From Suillus spraguei (taxonomy: Eukaryota; Basidiomycota; Agaricomycetes; Boletales; Suillaceae): 64,000 nt of DNA. The position numbers and the translations under genes were made by a program. Positions within the stretch are counted from its first letter, which is position 1; each line of letters begins with the position of its first letter. The notes under the pieces were generated by a model. The model did not search any database. It was not told where the DNA came from and saw nothing but the letters and a program-made list of their open reading frames with translations. The stretch covers positions 186,001-250,000 of the forward strand of contig JABCPU010000013.1 in NCBI GenBank assembly GCA_016800925.1, in the 5' to 3' direction. Below are positions 33,401 to 45,906 of the stretch, in pieces.

Positions 33401-34725
33401 GGCATCGGTTCCTTCACGCAAATTACGGTTCGTGGTACAAAGGACGCAATCAATGCCGCAAAGGCTGCCATTCTGGTTATAGCTGATCAAGTCGGCGAGG
33501 AGACCACGGAATCCCTGGTCATCGAGCGCAAGTTCCATCGTAACATCATAGGTGCTGGTGGCCAGGGTTTGAAAGATCTCATTAACAGATGTGGTGGTCC
33601 ATCTGACACTAAACTCCAAGCTGGTCTTGTCCGTTTGTATGTTGTTCCGCTTGCATCTTGGCGTTTTGCTAACAATTTCCCTAGTCCTCGCCAAGATGAA
33701 ATCTCTGACGAGGTTCGCTTGCGCGGAGAGCCTAAGTTGGTAAACAAGATCAAGGAGGAACTCGAGAAAATCGTGGCCACGTTGCGCGACCGTGTTGTTT
33801 TGGCTATGGAGATTCCTGCGTCGCAGCACCGTAACTTGATCGGCAGAGGTGGTCAGCATTTGAATGATCTTCAGAACCGAACTGGAGTTCAAGTACAGTT
33901 CCCTGGATCACGCTCGTACAACCAATTTGGCGAACCTGAAAATGCAAGTGAGATGGCAGACGCTGATCCGGCCAACATCGTCAAGATTTCTGGTGCTCGC
34001 AAAGCCTGCGAGGCGGCGGCTGAAGAGCTCAAGGTATGCAACACCTCTTTTATAAATTTGTGGTTCTTATTTTTCTCTCAGGCTCACGTGAAACCCGCTG
34101 CTCCCGAAGGCGTGACGGCGATTGTCTCGGTACCACTAAAGTACCACCACGCTATTTCACAGCAGGGCCAATTCTTCCGTACTTTGCGCAACTTCGGGGT
34201 TTCCGTCGAGCAATCTGGCAAGCCTCAGAAACCAGCAGTCCCTGCTGCTCCCCCTCAAAATGGCTCTACGACTGCCCGCATTGATGACACTGAGGATGCG
34301 CCATCCATCGAGATTCACTGGCAGGTCGCCGAAAACTATTTGGACGCTGAAGAAGGTGACTCTGAGTGGACTTTAAAAGGCACCGACGCTGCTGGTCTGG
34401 AGCGGGCCCAGAGCCTTATCCAGGAAGCTATTGCGCAGGCTGCAGCTATGACCTGTGTGGGCTTTTTGACCCTCCATGATCGCTCTGCATTCCCGAGAAT
34501 CGTAGGCTCAAAGGGGTCCAACGTTACTCGCCTTCGGAACGAGACTGGAGCTGACATTACAGTCGGCAGAGACAACAGTACTATTGTCATCATTGGTAAG
34601 TTGGTTTTATCCATGCGAGACTACTGGTTTGACATCGTACTTCAGGGTCTGAATCTGCTGTCGATGCTGCCAAAGGAGCGATCCTGAAGCAAATATCTTC
34701 CTCTGGCCGTCCTCCACGCCACTGA
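30440..34725 (+). CDS. SCP160: Vigilin-type multi-KH RNA-binding protein
   Basis: About a dozen exons. The first codes only MQLTAAELQ (30440-30466); the second starts at 30536. The stop is at 34723-34725. The protein is over 1,200 residues and is built mostly of KH domains, recognised by GxxG loops: IGPKGASLKRI, LIGQSGRYVIRL, ILGKGGVTILEI, IIGAGGQGLKDL, LIGRGGQHLNDL, IVGSKGSNVTRL and VVGAQGSGVNKL, plus divergent copies. The N terminus (about 120 residues) is low in order and carries FPSL and TDYFTV. The yeast homologue SCP160 and animal vigilin bind many mRNAs on ER-bound polysomes. Some KH copies lack a clean GxxG, as is normal in this family. It converges on U2SURP, with 137 bases between stops. 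Strongly supported. Confidence 0.93.
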
Positions 34726-34862
34726 AATGCCAATTATGTTGCTTGATGTTGGGTTTTAGGTGTACATCATGCTGTTGTGTTAAAATCAATGCTATACCAC
34801 ACACTATCTTGTTATGATATTCTCTGCAATACAACGGAACGGATATTGGAATATTAAATCTC

Positions 34863-37510
34863 TCAAATAGGGACGCCATCAACATCATCATCATCTGCAT
34901 CCATAGGCGATCCATCAATGTCTTCCATCGGCTCGCCATCAACATCAGGATCCTCGCTGTGATCAAGGGGAACGCCATCAACGTCGTCATCAAGGGGTGT
35001 GCCATCAACATCCAACGGCTCTCCGTCCACATCCATGTCTTCAATCGGTGCGCCATCGAGATCATTAGCCTCGTCTGCCACGTCAGGGACTGCCTTAGTT
35101 AATTCCTGCGCGGGCTGGAAAGACTTGGCTTTGAACTTCGAAACATATGAAGATTGCGCCTCAGCTGCAGCAATGCTGGCATTGTCTTCTGTCTTCGGCT
35201 CGTTTAAATCAGCCTGGGTGGTGCCATCCAGCCTAGCACGAAGTTCCGCGGTAAAGTCTGGAGAAAAGACAATCCAGTCTTCCCAGATGTCCACTACAGC
35301 CGTGATCTGCTTCTTGAACGTTTCCGCGGTGATCCGACCAGGAAAAGAATGATAGATGGTGGCAAAATGATCGAACACTATGCCCAAGCGAGACTGGAAT
35401 TCCTGGCGAAACTTCCATGCACTTGGTACTGGAGCTGCTGAGTTGTGTAAGATGTCACAGATGAGATGCAATCGAGCAATCTTGCGTGGCACAGGTGTGC
35501 CATCCACCAAGAGTGAAGAGATGATGATATCCGATACCTAATATGGTTAGAACGGCGCACTTCTTTGGATGGAAATTGTGACTATACCTCACGAGCAGCT
35601 TCCGCGTGTTCCAAGCTGAATGTCATACAGCGAGCAAGTTCGCCTCTCTTGCCAGAGACACCACGAAGCATTGTTTCAAACCGTTTGCGAGCTAGTTGCC
35701 TAGAACAGTTTTGCGAGTTCGTTCTTGCTCTGACTCTTCTGCAGAATCGGTAGAGTAGGGCGAGTTATATCCCTGACATGTATTTAGCATGGTTCGCTAC
35801 CGCAAAAGCAGTGCGCACACCTCGTCGTCAAATTCTGCGCCCGTAAAATCATCTCGTTCAACTAGACCTTTGTAGAATGCGTGCCGTCGGTGCTTTTCGC
35901 AGTCTGTCAGCGTCCTCACCAAGGAGATAGTTTGACATACCTTGCGCTGCGTCATGAAAGAGTACCTGGGATTGTTCTTTTCCCACTCACGAAGATTTTC
36001 TTCGTACTCAGACCCATGGCCTTTGACCTCGGCGGCCACAGCACGGATGAACGTGTCGGTAACGGCAGCAGCCTCATCTTCCGAATCATGCCTTCTCGAA
36101 GGGCTGAATGACCGTCTACGTGGACTGCGGCTGTCATAGCGTGAACGACTGTATGAGCGCTGTCGCCGCCGAGGTGAGTGATTATCATCCATGGAACGAC
36201 TGCGGGAACGCCTAGAGGACCGATAGCGTTCCGTGGAGCGAGACCGGGAGTGACGCCTTGGCGAGTGTGACTTGCTCCTGCCCCTACGTTCGTGACCTCG
36301 CGATCTCGATCTTGACTTGGATGTCCTGCTCGGTACTGTAAGGTGCGTGAAAAAAAGGCTCAAGGTAATTGCTACGACCTCTACCGTAGAGAGCTTTTGC
36401 AGCCATAGGCACAGCTTTGCTCCATCCCACACGAAGAATCGAACCCCCCCAATCAAGGCCGTCAACTTCCCTCAAAGCAGCTTCTGCATCCTTGCGCTTC
36501 ATAAAGGATACAAACCCACTCAATCCGGAATTCCTATTGCGGCGTGAAGCAGTCATGTCACCACCAGGACCAGTAACAACATCTCCTCGTGGCCACATGA
36601 TTTTTACGGAGCCAACAGGACCGTGGCGGGCAAAAAAAGTTCCAAGAGATTGCTCGGTGACATTGGAGGGTAAATTGGCGACGAAAAGATTGGAAGTCTG
36701 CAAAAGAAATCATCGAAAAACGAAGAAAGGAAAAAGTGTTCACTCTCACCTCAGGATCACCGCGGTCTTTGCTACCACTCTGCCCTTCGTATGCTGCAAT
36801 GCAATATATTTGAGCTTGAGGGCGATAAAAGTAAATCAAAACCCACCTGCTAGTGCAGTCACTGACCTCCCATGAGAAGAACGGGAATACCTGGCCTCTC
36901 GCATCGCTTGTTCCCTGAAAAAATGATGAAGTAATACACATGGCAGTAAGAACTTAGCTACCTCTTGATCTCTTCGAGAAATGAATCCATGGCTCGTTTC
37001 CCTTTCGGCTTCGATGCATTGCCTGATGCGGTGGACTGGTCAAAAATATAAGCACAAGTAGATATTGCTCGTATGAAGCAGTTCACACACTTCCTCTTCA
37101 TTAGATCGAACTGGCCTGGTACGCGACGAAGACTCCACAGGACCCTTGACTGGCGGTTGATAAGACACTTTCGCGCCGTCCGATGCGCGAACAAATCCTG
37201 AACCAGCCTTCCGCTTGTCTACACTTTCCCCCTCAAACGCGTCAATGAAATCAGCGTAAGCCTTGGCAGCACTCTCTTCCTCCTCCCGTTTTTTTGCCTC
37301 CGCAGCTTCCTTCTCCTTTTCTCGGCGGGATTTTCGAACAGTGCCTTGCGCGTACTGCGATAACTTCGTGTCATCAAGGGTCTTTTGCTAATGTACGAAG
37401 TGATTGGTAAGTGTTTCAACGACATAAATAATGTCTATTCGTCGCACTGGGAACGAAGAATCTTCGTCGTCATCGAAGAACGCGGCTAGTCTTGATTTCG
37501 TCTTGTCCAT
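34863..37510 (-). CDS. U2SURP: U2 snRNP-associated SURP protein (SR140-like)
   Basis: About eight exons on the minus strand. ATG 37510 gives MDKTKSRLAAFFDDDED, then a charged segment with a Lys/Glu coiled coil. Next are an RRM (RNP2 LFVANL, RNP1 SGFVSFMK, about 36700-36380), an Arg/Ser-rich stretch (36320-36110), a SURP module ending HRRHAFYKGLVERDDF, and a CID/RPR domain containing GELARCMTFSLEHAEAA and KIARLHLICDILHNSAAP. The tail is acidic with repeats of DVDGxPLD. The human homologue is a 17S U2 snRNP component, so it acts in branch-site recognition. In human SR140 the RS-rich part is C-terminal; here an RS segment lies between RRM and SURP. Around 35700 the frame needs either a 35-base intron or a one-base correction; see findings. 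Otherwise intact. Confidence 0.9.
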
Positions 37511-37663
37511 TGCACTTCAGAAATCTCAAAGTCAAGTGGAAGAAGTTTGAATGTGTCGAGTTAAGTGTCCAACAACTGGTAACTATAAGTAGCAAGATTC
37601 CCACGCGCCCGCACCCATTACATCGTGACTCTAATCCATACACCTAACATTTGCCATGAAAAT

Positions 37664-40019
37664 CTACATCATCAAGCTCGCCAGACCTCCTTGCGCATAT
37701 GCCATTGGCTTCATTGGCGGATGAGGTGTCGCTTCGAACTGGAAGTACTTTTGGTTTCCTTCAGCATCTATTCGTATCTAGCAAGGGTGAGTTTTTGAAA
37801 CCTTATATGAACAGTATATAGACATACAAATGCTCCCTTATTTCCCACTTGATCTACATAATTTGGCGCTGAGAAAACGGTTGTGCAGAGGCCATCGTGT
37901 TCTACGGCATACCCATCTGCAGACCCAAATTAGAGTCAGGTTTCTTAGCAACGAGAAATACTTACCCTGACGAACTTCATGGCTCCGAATGATCGAAGTA
38001 ATGCCATTTAATGTACACCACCTCTTCGTGACATCAGGTCCGAAAGCAATGCCGACACCCTGAAAGGGGGGTTATGAGTTTCAACCAATTGGGTAGCTAA
38101 TCAACACATACGCGTTTGCTTGGGCCACGACCAGGAAGTGTTTGAGGATCAGTCCAAAGGAGCTAAAATGAAAATAAGTGCCTATACGCATGAGGACGGC
38201 ATAAATGCACACATCAGCTGGAAGCGTTTCAGCTACAACTGGTTGCAAGAGCAGGAGGATACGCACACATTAAACCATCTTGACCTGGCTGCCGTCCAAT
38301 CCGAGGGATTTTGCGAACGTCATCTAGGGTGACACCGTCTTTGCTGAATAGCCCGCCATGTACGACAAAGTACCTCTTGAGCCCTTCTGGTGACAGTATC
38401 GTCGTAGCGCTCGTTTTGGTGGGTGCTTTCGTGGCGCTCACAAGTGTTGCTAATGGCACTAAAGAGCTAGCGATCAATCACCTGAATTTAGCATGCTCAT
38501 AGATACTTACAAGTGGTGAAAACGTGAGCAAATAACTGTTGGAGAAGTTGTAAACGCTTTAAATAGAAGGAGAACGGAAAGAATGAACTTTATATGTTTG
38601 TTCTCCGTGTTTGTGCTTTGCTTCGCCTTCAAAGCCATACGTTCGGTTCATGTCTTTTGCTTCGTGATTACCTCTATTGATGAACATGCGTGTTGGGTAT
38701 AGCCCTTGCGTGATCTCAGTATTAAGGACCTCGGTATAGTCCATGTACTCACATTTGTACGCAAAAGCGGTAAGAATAACCTCAATGGACCACGATCCCC
38801 GATCAACAAGATCGCCATTCATAAGAAGACAGTGCTTCTCGGTGGGAGTACCCGTCAACGAGTACAGATTCAATAAATCGTAGAATTGCCCTAGAACAAA
38901 CACAATCAGCACAATTCTATATCAAACGCTAGAGTGCTTAGACTGACCGTGAACATCTCCAATGACGTCGCATGTCACTCCTTCTTGCAGGTCTAAGTTT
39001 ACAAGACTTTCCTCTTTTACAAAATGCGAGCATGCTCCAAGAATAATCTCCCATGCGTACCGCCTTGGAAGATTTTTGCCTGCCTTGAACCACTCGATCA
39101 TTCCTTTGATAAATTCCTCCGTCATCACATATTTCCCATCAACCCCGGTATTCAACTGTGGACCAGCATAGGCTTTTTCGACCTCACAGCCGCCTGAAAA
39201 TAATGAAAACGCAGAGCCTAAGGAAATTCGAACAGCTGACCTTCCGCGATGATCTCGTGGCATCTTTCTACTGGATTTTTCTCTCCTTCTACTTCAATCG
39301 CCTATCCAGGAGATCAGCCGCAACATCAACCTGAAGCGTAAAATATACCTTCTCAAACTCTATTCTACGCACGAGCTTTTGAGTAGCCGTGAGCTGTGAC
39401 TGTACGATCGTGTTTCTAGGCTCTAGTGCGACGACTTTTTTGAAATCCGCTACCGCTAGCTGAGGTTTCGCAATCTGCAGATAGCATGTCGCGCGACTGA
39501 TACGAGCACTTAATTTCGGACAAATGTACCCCACGACCTGTTACATACCGATAAAAAGCCTTGGCATATTTAGGATCGACTTCGATGGCTTTTGCTATGC
39601 CATAGTCGCGTGAGATGCTAAACACCTTGACTGACGCATACAGCAACTTACAAGCATCCGAAAGAGCGAACCCATATTCTTCTAATTTTGTCCGAGCTGC
39701 AGCGCGGTTGCACCAATACGTTGCATCTAACGGGTTCAGTTCTATTGCCTCAGTGTAGAGTCTAACGGCCTCCACGAAGTTATGACCTGTTGAGCGAATC
39801 GTCCCAACTTGAACATCATCGTGAATGAAATGACAGTATTCAACACGTACTTGCGAACGCCTGATTTGCCTTTGTCTTGATCTTAGCAGCCTGAGCCCGA
39901 TCCTCGTCGGTCACTCCTCCTAGACTCAAGGTTTGGATCTCCGGAGAGGGAAGAGATGATAGCGCAGTCGATGCCTGGGAAGAAAGGGCAGAAGATGATA
40001 TTGACGATGAATCGCTCAT
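37664..40019 (-). CDS. PPT1: Serine/threonine protein phosphatase 5 (TPR-PP5)
   Basis: Many exons on the minus strand from ATG 40019 to TAG 37664. The N-terminal 30 residues are serine-rich, followed by three TPR repeats ([51 protein letters not shown]) that in PP5 bind Hsp90 and hold the enzyme inactive. The catalytic domain has all three metal-binding signatures: GDVHGQ, GDLVDRG and GNHE, plus [18 protein letters not shown] and SAPNY. The end, [18 protein letters not shown], matches the family. The usual start is preferred over an in-frame GTG 18 bases upstream. One exon join, near 38100-38250, could not be closed with standard GT..AG ends (see findings). It is head-to-tail with U2SURP, with 153 bases between them, which must hold the U2SURP promoter. 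Confidence 0.92.
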
Positions 40020-40354
40020 GTTATGGAAGACGCTCACTAGCTAAGAAGTGTGCGTCGCGATCTGCAAGCAACAGTTTCATTAATCCCCGGCCTGAAATTT
40101 TCTGAGAAAGGAAATTCACATCGGTGGTTTTACATTAACTATAATCTTGAGCTTATGGATGGAGACTTTAGAGATACGTTGTAAACTTGTACTCCAGAAA
40201 AATAAGTGAAATCACAGGGGAGTAATGGCGTCACCATAAAGCGGGTATAAGTGTATGTGGTAATAAGTGGTATAAAATTGCTCTAGACGCTTGGTGTTAA
40301 TGTGTCCATGATAATGTACCAGCGAAAACAAAGATAGTTGCGATGGGGCGTTGC
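40020..40354. other. Short intergenic spacer
   Basis: PP5 promoter and 3' flank of the lysozyme-like gene. No motif beyond AT-rich stretches at 40190-40320. Confidence 0.5.
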
Positions 40355-42022
40355 TTAGTTGCAGTCATTCAAATTGAAGTATTCGCCAAGAGGAGGGTTG
40401 TACTGATAGGCGTTGATATTCTGGCACCAACCATTCAAGAACTGGTGCAAGCTATTTTGACATGTAAGATTAAATTGCACAACCCCGAGATTCATCAAGG
40501 CTTACTAGTCGAGGTTATTCTGCCCCCTGCAGTTACCGCTATAGGCAGCAGCAGTTGCATTCGCCTGTACACATGCCGTCAGCACGGGAATTTCTGAAGT
40601 AAGCAACGAATAAATACGTAAGTCATTCCCTGGAACCAGCCATTGTAATGACCAATGGAGGAGAGAAGGTCGCCATCATTTTCATCGAGCAGCTGCGAGA
40701 AGAATACGGCGCCAGCACCGATATTGAAATCCTGGAGAGGAATATGGATGTGATCTAGGTGATATGTCTGACATAATAATGACATGACTCACGACGTCCT
40801 GGCAATTACCATTGGGAGCACCAACACATTTGTCACTGGTGAGCTGCATCAAACCTTGCTCACCATCTCCTCCAACGGTGTTCGGGTTACATGAACTTTC
40901 CTGCATGGCGAAAGATGAGAGGAGAATAGCAGGGACTGTCGGCCAACATCAGATGGAAACCTAGCAAGACTTGAAAAATGACACCGACTTCCATACTGGC
41001 TACCATATTTCTCGAATGTCGAGACAAAGTCCTGGCAATTTGCGAATGCCGAATCATTTTGGTACGCAACTGATGATAGGTTGACAGTAACGATACCCTC
41101 GATTTTGATCAAGGGTGGGTTCCATCCGGTCCCATTGATGCCGCAGGTCAGGAAATGGATATGGCCATTGGGACCGCTCAATGCAGTGACTTGCTCTGGT
41201 AAAGAAATATGTGTATCAGTAAGTATACTCCACAATACAGGAAAATCGCACTGGTTGCACCGCTAGGTCCACAACCTTTGGAGGAAATGACGTTGACGAG
41301 GCCATCAATTGGTCCGCCACCAGAATTGTTGCTGGATCCATTATTCGATGTTGAGGGCTGAGGAGCTGATGAGGTTGCAGGAGGTGTTGGTGTTGGTGAC
41401 GATGCGGAAAGCAGAGCTGTATTCAATGCAGTAGTCGAAGCTGAAGCCGGTGACGATGCTGCAGGCACAGTCAGGGTCGATGTTGTAGTCAATACTATAG
41501 TTGATTCAGAAACTGAAGCTAGTGAGGATGCCGCAGGCAGAGCTGAAGTTGGTGACGATGCTGCAGGCACAGTCAGGGTTGATGTTGTAGTCAATACTAT
41601 AGTTGATTCAGAAACTGAAGCTAGTGAAGATACCGCAGGTAGAGCTGAAGTTGGTGACGATGCTGCAGGCACAGTTAGGGTTGATGTTATAGTCGACACT
41701 GTAGTTAATTCAGAAACTGAGGCCAAGGGTGATCCTGCGAACGATGCAGGACTTCCTGAGCTGACCTACAGTCACCAGTGCGCAATTACACAGGAACATA
41801 GAATTCACAATAAGCTTTCCGGCCAGTATTCGAATTTGAAACACGACTAACCAGTCTCGGTTTGTAAGTCCTCCGTAGCTTGGGTGTGCCATCGCCATCC
41901 TTGTTTCGGGCGGAAAGCACGGCATGTCTACCCTGTGCATAAGGCTTTTCAAAGTTGTGTCCGGCTTGGACAACGGCTGCGATAGTGGTGAACACAGCAA
42001 GAAGCGACACAGCGAACTTCAT
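40355..42022 (-). CDS. Secreted lysozyme-like (SLT-fold) protein with mucin-type linker
   Basis: Six or so exons on the minus strand. ATG 42022 begins a signal peptide, MKFAVSLLAVFTTIAAVVQA, followed by a basic propeptide-like part with RRTYKPR. Residues of roughly the next 180 are almost all Ser, Thr, Ala, Pro and Val, arranged as near-perfect 34-residue repeats (TSTLTVPAASSP core), a likely O-glycosylated stalk. The C-terminal domain begins at SKGCGPSGATS and carries a transglycosylase/lysozyme signature: AMQESSCNPNT with the presumed catalytic Glu, GEQGLMQLTSDKC, and IGHYNGWFQG, ending in a NGWCQNINAYQYNPPLGEYF tail with many cysteines. SLT enzymes cleave peptidoglycan, so this may attack bacterial walls; chitin is an alternative. 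Last intron split at NNLDY|LHQFL. Enzyme activity is inferred. Confidence 0.83.
41420..41730 (-). repeat. Three tandem 102-base coding repeats
   Basis: Inside the lysozyme-like gene, a 102-base unit (34 codons) occurs about three times, two copies nearly identical and the outer one more diverged. It encodes the Ser/Thr-rich stalk. Copy number is likely to vary between strains. Confidence 0.85.
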
Positions 42023-45000
42023 CGCAGCAAGAATATGACAATAAGCGGGCACACTAGTTAGATGATCGGCAGAAACGGGGGTGGAACCAAGAATATGAAT
42101 GAAGAGAAAGAATAATTGGACCAACTTCAGGGTAAAATATGCGACTGCGTTCAATTTGTTGGGACCATTGGGTCATATAGTATTATTACACACACTGGCT
42201 GGCGCGACAAGCGAGATGTCAGCATGTTTCTGGCGTAGTAGGTCCACAATATTGCTCCCTGTGTGCGGATGGGGGTGTCTGTCATCGTCATCGTTTTTGA
42301 GTGGAAAGTGATGGCTTTGCATCCACCCTACTGCAGTATCTGTGTCAGCCCGACATGAGTCCTCCTGGTTCCAGCAAGAACTCACATCTCAAACTTCAAG
42401 TCTGAGACAAGCCCTTCGGTACCAATCTCAGGCTCACTATCTTGGGAGACTTGGAGATAATGAATCAGAAGCATTGATGATGACAATGCGCTCTGCCTAG
42501 TTGTAAACTGGACCATCCATGGGCCATCATGTTGCAATAGATGCAAGGGGCCCATGCAAGACAAATCGAAACCGTCGACCCGGTGTCGTTATGGACAGTT
42601 ACTGGCGATTATCATGTAGACAGCTTGGACTTCGTTGCTTGGGCAAGAGTTGTGACATTCAGTAGGTCATGTAAGAGTGGCCGGGTAGCCGTGGCGGGTA
42701 TAGGTTAGTATTCGATTGTAACTCACTACCGTGACGGCCACTTGTCAGGCCGACTCACTTTCCGTACCAAGGGAATTTTGCTAGTTCTCACGATACTACT
42801 TATGATGCACATCACGGCGAATTTTCTTCTCAATATGGTCGTCGGCACAGTATTGACTCGAGCGTATTTTCCGCAACACACCGCTGCAAGCATTCTGACC
42901 TGTTCCTGCTTGCCAACAATTTCGACCGTGACTCCAACTGTTGTCTGTTCGGGTGCCTATCATGGTGAGTCTGCTGCTACGTGACTATGCATTGCTTATC
43001 TTTCCGTGCAACCACTCAGTGCCACTCTATTTATTCCTCACATAGGTCGGACCCGAGTCAGACTGACTCGTTTTGGGACCGAGGTCATCGGGCGTATGGC
43101 GCATACACCTATTCCTTATCTATGCATGCCACACAGACAGTTTTCTGCCGCTTCTGTGTCTGTCTTCGACCAGTGTGCGTGAGAGATCTCACAGCTTTGA
43201 ATCGGTCAGGCATTTCCGTGCTCCTTGATTATGAATCTGAGAGTTTCTGGTTTGAAAGCGTTCCTATCGTCTTCCGCGGGGTACCGGATACTGGGTATCG
43301 TACAAGTGATGACCTTCATCTCATAAGACCGCCTTCAGTTGACAGGTGAGTTCAAGTTATTCCGCAGCCCGCCGAGCCCATACGGCTCCCGAGTTGGTTT
43401 ATTTTCTGTTCTGGCGTATCATGGTCCTCGAGCACGCTACCCTTTACCCGCTTTCTTTTACCCGCTATTGACACGGGCAGGTGTCCAAATGCTCTAGACC
43501 TTGTGTTGCATCAGGTTTCATGTGCTGTTGGATTCTCGGAAAGATCCTGACAAGTTGTTTAGGTATGTAGCATCAGCGGCTTCAATTCCAAGCAACTTTT
43601 AACTTCGGATGCAGATACTTGACGACAATTCAAACGCAATACTATAGCTGAGGGGTATTAAAACGGTCAGTGCCAAGGGTAGATGAAGTAGGCGTCAACC
43701 AAGGCAAGTGGCCACGCCTTTGCTAAACAATTACGGTACCTTACTAGGTGCTAATGAAATCCAAGATCTGGTGCCAGAAAGTCGTCTGACCTTCAAAGAT
43801 GTTCATCGTACGTATACACATACGTATTACGGTTTGACAGGCGTTAAGACCTGCTCTTAACAACCAGGCCCCCGGCGGATCTCTCAGGACATAAATTTTT
43901 TTCAGGTTCGAATTCGTTGAGTAAGCAACTGTACAAGTCTTTTTGTGCAAGCTCCGAATATTCTCAAATTTCGGATCATCCAGTACTTTCAACAAGGTAT
44001 TTTTTCGGTTCTGATATTTTCCAGTAGTGTACATTATGTATGTAGGGCCAAAGAATTGCCACATAATCTAAAATCGTGAATGCCTCGACATGAGGGAACA
44101 TGCCGTTGGTCCGGCGTTCTGTCCGGCCGTTATTGACGCACTTTCTGCGAAGATGGGAGACTAACCAAGCTGTGAGCTGTGAAATTTGCCTCTACACATT
44201 AGGATACCTAGTATCTGTTTAATTGATTACAAAGGGATGCGCGACGATAGGAATTGTCTACCTGTAGCACGTTCTATCACGTATACAGCTATCAAGAAGC
44301 ACCACCACTACAGGATAATGGAGCACTGCGATAGTCACGGGACAAGACGTTGACTACGATATAGTCGGAAAATAACCTAGACTCACGTTCCACATGCACG
44401 CCCCCTCCACGCGTAAAATAACACTGCTAGTACTAGTCATAAATGTACCAATTTAAATGCTCATAGTAAGTACTAGTTTGCTCGAGTCACAAAACACATG
44501 GAGGAAGAATCTAGGATTACGTCGAGATCGACACAGACATCTGGATGAGCATTCGCGGAAGGATGAGGAACACGGGCTGGTTAGCTGTATGGGACTGACG
44601 GGCTCCTCGGAAGACTTCCCCGGAAGGACGTCACAGGCCACCAGGCTACTGCAGTTGCGGCAGGCGTCGTACTAATTACGCGGTCTCAGAAACAATGGAA
44701 ATTATTGCTCCTTCAAGTTAAGACCAGTATTAAGAATGGACAAAAAAGACACATAGGAGAGTATAGGAGGTAGCCGCTGCGTTGCTCGAGATCCGATAGA
44801 ATAATAGTGAGAAAACAAATAGCGTTTCATCTTATCAAGAATAGCTTGTGATGGATCAGTTGAGTATGAATTCTTTGACGTAGCAGAACAAAACGGGCAG
44901 AGTGGGAGGACAAGGCATTGTTTGCAGGACAGAGGAACAACAGTGGATTTCACTAGTAGTACTGCCTGTGCGCAGTCACTACTGCCGCAACAAGGGAACA

Positions 45001-45906
45001 CTGCCACTGCCCCGACTGACGATGAGAGGCCCGTGGGAACGGTACCAAGAAGTACACAGGTCGTGAGAGCATGATGGAACTTCACTGCAGTCTCCAGCTG
45101 GAGCAAGCAAGCCGTACTTGAGATTGATTTCAATAAAACATTTGCAGATACAGTCCAATATTCGGTGATATTGAGTGAGTCAGGGTGAGTCGGGAGTCGG
45201 GGAATGGAGTCGGGAAGGTCACCGGTGGTGACTAAGGACCCCGGATTACAGGTGATCAGGGTCTTAAATTACCCAGTGACTCCTTCAGCCTTTTATAACG
45301 CCCGGCTCATCCCTCTCTGAACCTGAGTACTACCAGCCAGGTACTGCCTTACAAGTCCTTTATCTACTACGCTTGCCTTCCAGATCCTCATCCGTTCATC
45401 CCATATAGCCTTTTCGACAAGGCTATATAACTATTAGGATAGTCTAAGGTCTCAAAGACTTTAGGCAGTCCTCAAAGGAGTCACGATGTGCTCCCAAGTA
45501 ATTCCCCGTTTGTCCAGCTCAATCTCAGAACCCGTCTTCAAACAAGCCTCCAAATTTACCTTCAGCGTCAAAGTAACCGTAACCAAAGTAAACTCCATTA
45601 ATGCCATCGTCAAGTTGTTCTAGATAATCCGCTCAAGCTCGTTCTATCTCGTCTTAATATTTACTCTCTCGTCTCACCGCTCCATTTTTTTTTTCAATCT
45701 GTTCATCTCTATGGTTCGCGCTGCCGCTCACTCGTTGGCCCATCGAGGGCCACCACCCACATCGTCACATTCGCACACTCGGGTTCGCTGGCAACCCTAT
45801 TATGCCACTCTTACCTCAGTTTCCTCACGCCCTTCTCCTTCATATCTCATCACTCCCGCCTCATCTATATCATCCATTTCACCTTCACCTTTATCAGCAT
45901 CAGTCT
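42023..45906. other. Gene-poor 3.9 kb stretch
   Basis: No recognisable gene. The longest open stretches are 42742-42984 and 42981-43349 (plus) and 45133-44702 (minus, 143 codons with a cysteine-rich centre, VFPCCGSSDC), none with a known motif. 45175-45250 has repeated gagtcggg units and a near-palindrome, gtcaccggtggtgac. 45350-45906 is the cyclin promoter and leader, pyrimidine-rich from 45640. Confidence 0.45.

Noticed and set aside
33140..33892. 250-codon minus-strand frame inside vigilin
   Set aside because: It is an antisense shadow of well-supported KH-domain exons and shows no motif of its own.
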